From JBEIUO01 sp964549785 (lineage in GTDB: Bacteria; Planctomycetota; Phycisphaerae; Phycisphaerales; UBA1924), in NCBI GenBank assembly GCA_964549785.1, contig CAZJXA010000008.1, positions 1 through 37,414 of the forward strand: DNA of 37,414 nt, read 5' to 3'. A program made the position numbers and the translations under genes. Below, one piece after another: positions 33,122 to 37,414 of this stretch (position 1 is the first letter of the stretch; every line of letters starts with the position of its first letter). The notes beneath the pieces are model-generated. The model was given only the letters and a program-made list of their open reading frames with translations. It did no database searches and was not told the origin of the DNA.

Positions 33122-34828
33122 ATGCACACCCGCCCGACCGATGACCCGAACTCCGCGGTTCTCACCCCGGAGTCGCCCGCGCACGAACCCAACACCTACT
33201 GGTCCTTCGCATCCCGCCCGTCATCCCTGTGGGCCCTTGTCGTAGTGACCGCGCTGGCCCGCATCATCTATCTCGCGTTCCTCTGCCCCTACACCCTCGC
33301 CGAAGACGAAGCCTTTTACTGGGAATGGTCGCGCCATCTGGACCTTTCGTACTACTCCAAAGGCCCCGGTATCGCCTGGCTTATCCGAGCGTCGACCGCT
33401 CTCTTCGGCACCACCGAGTTCGCCATCCGATTTCCCGCCGTTGTTTCCGGGGCTGTTCTCTCCACAGCGGTCGGCCTCTGGGCCCGGGACGCCGCCTCGG
33501 ACGACGGGTTCGAACCCTTGCGGGCCCGTCGCATCGGCTTCTTCGCGGCGTGCTGCACTCTGCTTCTGCCCATGTTCCAGGCGTCGGCCCTGCTGATGAC
33601 CATCGACGGGCCCTACGCCGCGTGCTGGGCCGTGGCGTGCTGGCTCGGCCATCGCGCGATCGTGCGGGGCCAACCGTGGATGTGGTCGGCCGCCGCGCTC
33701 GCCGTCGGGATCGGCGTCCTCTTCAAGTACACCGCGCTCATCCTTCCGCTCTCGTGGTTGATCGCGTTCGCCGCGAGCCGCTCCCTGCGTCGACGCACAC
33801 CCTTCCGCCCACTGCCGATTCTTTCTGCCATTGTGGTCTTCGCGGCGTGCCTGCTTCCGATCGCCATCTGGAACGCCCGCGAAGGCTGGCCCACCATCGC
33901 CCATCTCCTCGGGCATTTGGGGATGAAGGGCGGCGATGTCATCGCTTCCCCCACCGCCGACCCCTGGCGCTATCGGCCCCAGTGGACACTGTTTTACATC
34001 GTCGGGCAGTTCGCGCTCGCGGGGCCGGTCTTCGCACTCGCGCTCGTGGGTGCTCTCCGTGCCAGGCACACCCTCACACGTTCCGGCGTGGTCAGGGTCT
34101 CGTGTTTCCTCACCCTGCTGGTGTTCTACTTCGTCGTCAGTTTCATCACCGAAACAGAAGGAAATTGGGCGTTCGCGGCCCATGTTGCCGGGTGCGTGCT
34201 GGCCGCGGGCGTGATCGAATCCGGCATGTCCACATGGAAGGCGCGGGTACTCGCGTGGCGACGACTCGCCAAGCCGCGCCCCCGCGAAGGGTTTCTTTTC
34301 GCGCGTCCGGCCTCGGTCGTCCAAATCCTCTGGCACTCGTCGCTCATCATGGGCGTGATCGCTGCGGTCGGCATAGTCGTCCTGCCGGTGATCGACACCG
34401 CATGGAAGGCGATCACCGGCGCGGCCCGCTCACCCATCCCCGTCGGCCGCTTCACCAACGCCGACCGCATGGGCGATCACGCGGCCGCGCTCGCCTGGGA
34501 ACTCGAAAGAACAACCGGACAGAGGCCGTTCTACTGCGCCCTCCACTATGGCCGCGCCGCCCAACTCGCGTTCTACGTCCCGGGACGCCCCACGGTGGTG
34601 TGCGCCAGCAGCATGATCGCCGGGGGACGCCAAACTCAGTACGACTGGTGGCCCGAAACCCGCCCCGACCATCCGTCACTCCGGGGCCGTCCCGCGGTGG
34701 TCGTCGGCGGCACACGCTCTGACTGGATGCCGTGGTTCCGATCCGTGGGCGATCCCGTGACCCTGAACGGCGACGGCAAGCGCGGACGACCGGCGTTCCA
34801 AGCGATCGATTTCTATCCGCCGGATTGA
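33122..34828 (+). CDS. GT39-family membrane glycosyltransferase (ArnT/PMT-like)
   Basis: A 568-residue polytopic membrane protein. After the first helix comes LAEDEAFYWEWSRHLDLSYY, which matches the extracytoplasmic loop of ArnT/PMT-type transferases with the acidic pair Asp62/Glu63, then SKGPGIAWLI (compare the KPPL motif). About ten more hydrophobic segments follow, and a soluble C-terminal part (TNADRMGDHAAALAWELERT). Such enzymes transfer sugars from polyprenyl-phosphate donors to lipids or proteins outside the inner membrane. The ATG at 33122 follows directly on the permease stop, so it is coupled to a putative glycolipid exporter; decoration of LPS or a similar lipid is inferred. Confidence 0.82.
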   Translation: MHTRPTDDPNSAVLTPESPAHEPNTYWSFASRPSSLWALVVVTALARIIYLAFLCPYTLAEDEAFYWEWSRHLDLSYYSKGPGIAWLIRASTALFGTTEFAIRFPAVVSGAVLSTAVGLWARDAASDDGFEPLRARRIGFFAACCTLLLPMFQASALLMTIDGPYAACWAVACWLGHRAIVRGQPWMWSAAALAVGIGVLFKYTALILPLSWLIAFAASRSLRRRTPFRPLPILSAIVVFAACLLPIAIWNAREGWPTIAHLLGHLGMKGGDVIASPTADPWRYRPQWTLFYIVGQFALAGPVFALALVGALRARHTLTRSGVVRVSCFLTLLVFYFVVSFITETEGNWAFAAHVAGCVLAAGVIESGMSTWKARVLAWRRLAKPRPREGFLFARPASVVQILWHSSLIMGVIAAVGIVVLPVIDTAWKAITGAARSPIPVGRFTNADRMGDHAAALAWELERTTGQRPFYCALHYGRAAQLAFYVPGRPTVVCASSMIAGGRQTQYDWWPETRPDHPSLRGRPAVVVGGTRSDWMPWFRSVGDPVTLNGDGKRGRPAFQAIDFYPPD

Positions 34829-34901
34829 TTCCGCATCCGCCTTCTCGGCCGTCCTTCCGTTTCGCCCACGTCTTCCGTGCCTTCCGCACTTCGCCTCAAT
34901 C

Positions 34902-37223
34902 TCAACACCCCGAATTCCACCTCACAAAGAACCTCACGACATCGTCCGAATCGCTGTCGTCGTCCCCATCCACATCGCCCTCGCCCACCTCCCACGCCCC
35001 AAAGAATGCGGCGATGTCGTCGCTGTCCACATCCTCGTCACCGTCCCGGTCCGCCGGGCATCCGCACGACGGGTATTCGCCCGACAGCACCGCCGCGACG
35101 CTCCCAGGCGCGATCAACTCCGCCAAACCCAACCCGCCGAGTGCCGCATCGGGCAATCCGGCCGAGTTGGGGGAATACTCACGGATCTCGTCCGACCGCC
35201 GGTACAACAACTCGGCGCCGCCCAACCACCGCTGCCGGGCCCCGCGTCGGTACGCCTGATACGCCCCGACCGCATCCGCGCGGGCGCTCTCGCCCGCGAG
35301 CAAGGGTCGCCCCAGCAGCGCCAGCAACGAGGGAAACGTCGTCACGCTCCCCGGATGGTCAGTCAGTGAATCCGCGTGATACCCGCCCCACTCCGCCCGG
35401 GTTGTCCCCGCCGAAAAGACCGTCGCGTACCGCGGCCCGTTGTCGTCGCTCCACGCCATGTTGGAGAGTCGCAACCCCAACGTATGAAACTGCCAACCAA
35501 GCGAGGCCCGGAACGGCTCGCTCCACAGCGCGGCGTACCCGGTGATGAACGCCGGCAGAAACTGTCCGCCCGAAACCCCCGTCACCGGCAGCCCGCCGTG
35601 TCCGAAAGCCAGGGGCCACCCCGACGGGCTCGTCCACCGAATCCTTGCGAGGTCGCCGTTGGCCCCGCCATACGCGCCCGCCTGCTCCGCGAACAACATG
35701 CCCTCGTGCCACCCTCGACTCCACGAGCTTCCGTCCGGCCCGCCATTCTCGAGCCCGACGAACGCGATCTCCCTTCCATCGCCCCGGGAGTACGCATCCC
35801 AGTTTCGCACCCCACAGATGATCGCCCGGGCCGCCGCTTCCACCGCCGGATCGTCCGGATAGCGGGCCCACGCGCGGGCGGCGGCATGAACCATCTTCAT
35901 CGTGCTGAGCGTTGCGAACTCCTCCGGCCACCCCGGCTTGAGCTCGCCATCCATCGGGTTCATCCAGTGCCGGTAGATGCCATCCACCGAACGGACCGGG
36001 GCGACACCGTCCGGGGCCAGCCCCGCATACCGCGTCAGGATGGTCGTCAGCTGTCCCCGCGCTGCGGGGTCGCCCGTCAACTCCTCGTTCATCAAGAGCA
36101 GCATCACCGTCCACGCCGCGGCGTCTGGCGTGGCCGGATGGAACCGCGTCCATCCCTCCTGCACGTCGGCATCAATCACCCAGCCGGCCGGTGTGTTGGC
36201 CGGCGCCAGGTTCGGCGTAATGAGCGACCGCGCAAACGCCACATGCTGAGCGAACTCATCGATGGCCCATGCATTGAACGAAAGATCGGTGTCGGTGGCG
36301 TCCCGCAACACCACCGCACCCGCTCCGCGTGACGCGAGAAAACCACCCTCCGCGGTCGCGGCGAAACCGTTCACCGGCGGTCCCAGTGTCGTATACGTCG
36401 CCGGCACAAACGCCGCCGCACCCCGGGCCTGGGCCGCAGGGATGCGCACCACCGTGGCTCCCCCACTATTTAAGGCGAACAACCCCGGCCCCGTGTTCCC
36501 CGACGCCGCCCCAAAGTGGTCGTGCCACGCCAAGCCCGTCAGCGGGCCCGTGATCCCGACACCCACCAACGACGTTGACGGCAGCGCGGCCCGAAACAGC
36601 GTCCCGTTCAGACTCACAAACAAGTTCCCGAGGTCCCGATCAACCGCCAACGCCGAAACACCGCTCAGCGCCTGCGAACTCAATTGAACCCCCGAAGCGT
36701 CGGAACTCAATGCCCGATAGCCCCGCAAGAACGTCGGACCCGCTACATACAACCGCCCCTTGAAAAACGCGAGGCTCACCCCCGTCGGGCTGGTGGTCTG
36801 ACCAAGGTCGAGCGAAGCAAACGTAGTGATCGCCCCCGTCCCCAAATCGACCCTGCGAATCAGGTCGGTGGTCGTTCCCGACAAATCGGTGCGCAACGCG
36901 ACAAACAACGCCAAGCCGGAGTCCGAGAACGCCATCGCGACCGGACCCTCCGCTCCCGGAAACCCCCGCGGCACCCCGACCGGACCCTCCAAGTCCGCCG
37001 CGTTCAGGGTCCGCACCAGCGTCCCCCCGCCATCCCGGATCTCAACCGTGTCGTCCCCCACATCCGCCACCGCCATCCACCCCGCCAACGGCGCCGCAGC
37101 GACGGCCGAAACGGCCGAGGGCGTCGCGACTGGCCAATCGCTGAAGACGGGCTGCGCAGCCGCTCCGGCGGCAGCGACGCCACTGCACACCATTCCCGCC
37201 CATCGGTTCCTGCGACTTCTCAA
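34902..37223 (-). CDS. Large secreted propeller/helical-barrel protein with dockerin-like tail
   Basis: A 773-residue secreted protein. The signal peptide ends GAAAQP. Residues about 30-330 contain repeated beta units of propeller type (WMAVADVGDDTVEIRDGGGT; VSALAVDRDLGNLFVSLNGT). Residues about 335-690 are helical, with Trp- and Gly-rich stretches (ENGGPDGSSWSRGWHEGML; AEWGGYHADSLTDHPGSV) like alpha/alpha-barrel glycosidase or lyase folds; the activity is unknown. The last 52 residues form a dockerin-like domain with two calcium loops (725-736 DRDGDEDVDSDD; 750-761 DVDGDDDSDSDD) and a WNSGC end. The function of this tail in Planctomycetes is not known; attachment or sorting is suspected. Confidence 0.82.
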   Translation of the reverse strand: MRSRRNRWAGMVCSGVAAAGAAAQPVFSDWPVATPSAVSAVAAAPLAGWMAVADVGDDTVEIRDGGGTLVRTLNAADLEGPVGVPRGFPGAEGPVAMAFSDSGLALFVALRTDLSGTTTDLIRRVDLGTGAITTFASLDLGQTTSPTGVSLAFFKGRLYVAGPTFLRGYRALSSDASGVQLSSQALSGVSALAVDRDLGNLFVSLNGTLFRAALPSTSLVGVGITGPLTGLAWHDHFGAASGNTGPGLFALNSGGATVVRIPAAQARGAAAFVPATYTTLGPPVNGFAATAEGGFLASRGAGAVVLRDATDTDLSFNAWAIDEFAQHVAFARSLITPNLAPANTPAGWVIDADVQEGWTRFHPATPDAAAWTVMLLLMNEELTGDPAARGQLTTILTRYAGLAPDGVAPVRSVDGIYRHWMNPMDGELKPGWPEEFATLSTMKMVHAAARAWARYPDDPAVEAAARAIICGVRNWDAYSRGDGREIAFVGLENGGPDGSSWSRGWHEGMLFAEQAGAYGGANGDLARIRWTSPSGWPLAFGHGGLPVTGVSGGQFLPAFITGYAALWSEPFRASLGWQFHTLGLRLSNMAWSDDNGPRYATVFSAGTTRAEWGGYHADSLTDHPGSVTTFPSLLALLGRPLLAGESARADAVGAYQAYRRGARQRWLGGAELLYRRSDEIREYSPNSAGLPDAALGGLGLAELIAPGSVAAVLSGEYPSCGCPADRDGDEDVDSDDIAAFFGAWEVGEGDVDGDDDSDSDDVVRFFVRWNSGC

Positions 37224-37309
37224 CCCAATCTCCTATCAGCCCCCGGCACACCTTACACCACTCTTCGCACCGTGCCACGCCGATGTTTGTAAAACGCGTC
37301 GGATCGCTC

Positions 37310-37325
37310 GAAATCGCGTGATTTC
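37310..37325. promoter_or_regulatory. Inverted repeat upstream of the secreted protein gene
   Basis: GAAATC and GATTTC (37310-37315 and 37320-37325) flank GCGT, about 90 bases upstream of the start of the dockerin-like protein gene. It may be an operator or a -35-proximal site. Otherwise nothing is recognised in 37224-37414. Confidence 0.35.
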
Positions 37326-37414
37326 CCGGACGTGATGAGGCAACAAACGCCGCATCGCGGCCGACGAGAACTTCGCTCGTCGATCATCGTTGCGAAACGG
37401 CCCGAGCGGTTCCA

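Noticed and set aside
1..37414. CRISPR array, phage or insertion sequence
   Set aside because: No regularly spaced repeats, transposase, integrase or phage structural gene was seen; the repeats found are short and intergenic or linked to one gene.

Overview
The window reads as a chromosomal segment of a GC-rich planctomycete, probably of the Phycisphaerae type. The reasons are the aspartate-rich dockerin-like tails ending in a tryptophan-containing motif at both ends of the window, the DUF58/BatA-like/VWA cluster, the DUF1573 protein, the frequent lack of Shine-Dalgarno sequences, and heptanucleotide intergenic repeats. This assignment is inference; there is no rRNA or tRNA in the window. The sequence is a draft: 100 Ns at 27692-27791 mark a scaffold gap, and one gene near 4.3 kb carries two apparent frameshifts.

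Layout. 1-2716 (+): the last codons of a dockerin-type protein, a SAM methyltransferase and a COG2509-type FAD protein. 2859-5027: a hairpin between convergent genes, a small lipoprotein, a C70-like cysteine protease, a broken zinc-ribbon membrane protein and a VOC protein. 5087-24667 (-): a long run of genes on one strand. Read from high to low coordinates it is a B12-binding sensor, DUF58, BatA-like and VWA proteins, an exported protein with a CX4CH motif, an alanine-rich coiled-coil lipoprotein, ferredoxin-NADP reductase, an exported helical protein, OppA and OppB, DUF1573, rhodanese, a MauE/DoxX-like protein, ribosomal protein S18 and free methionine-R-sulfoxide reductase. 24822-28235 (+): a GmhA-like isomerase, homogentisate dioxygenase, a nucleotidyltransferase-like protein, the assembly gap and a Nif11-like fragment. 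28335-37223: a PI-PLC-like lipoprotein (-), then CysS, an LptF/G-like permease and a GT39 family transferase (+), then a large secreted propeller/helical-barrel/dockerin-like protein (-).

How the genes may work together. DUF1573, rhodanese and MauE-like genes, with an ATGA overlap between the last two, look like an envelope sulfur or thiol redox unit. The DUF58, BatA-like and VWA genes form the usual MoxR-associated set but without a moxR gene; the gene 26 bases upstream of DUF58 is instead a cobalamin-binding protein with the exact W-x9-E-H signature of CarH-type photoreceptors and no DNA-binding domain. The LptF/G-like and GT39 genes abut and fit a role in building outer-membrane glycolipids.

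The most promising lead is the putative B12 photoreceptor (23567-24667), with an inverted repeat in its divergent promoter region. Secondary leads are the gap-flanking region with a 34-base repeat and a Nif11-like fragment, the cysteine-rich DUF1573 cluster, and the CX4CH protein.
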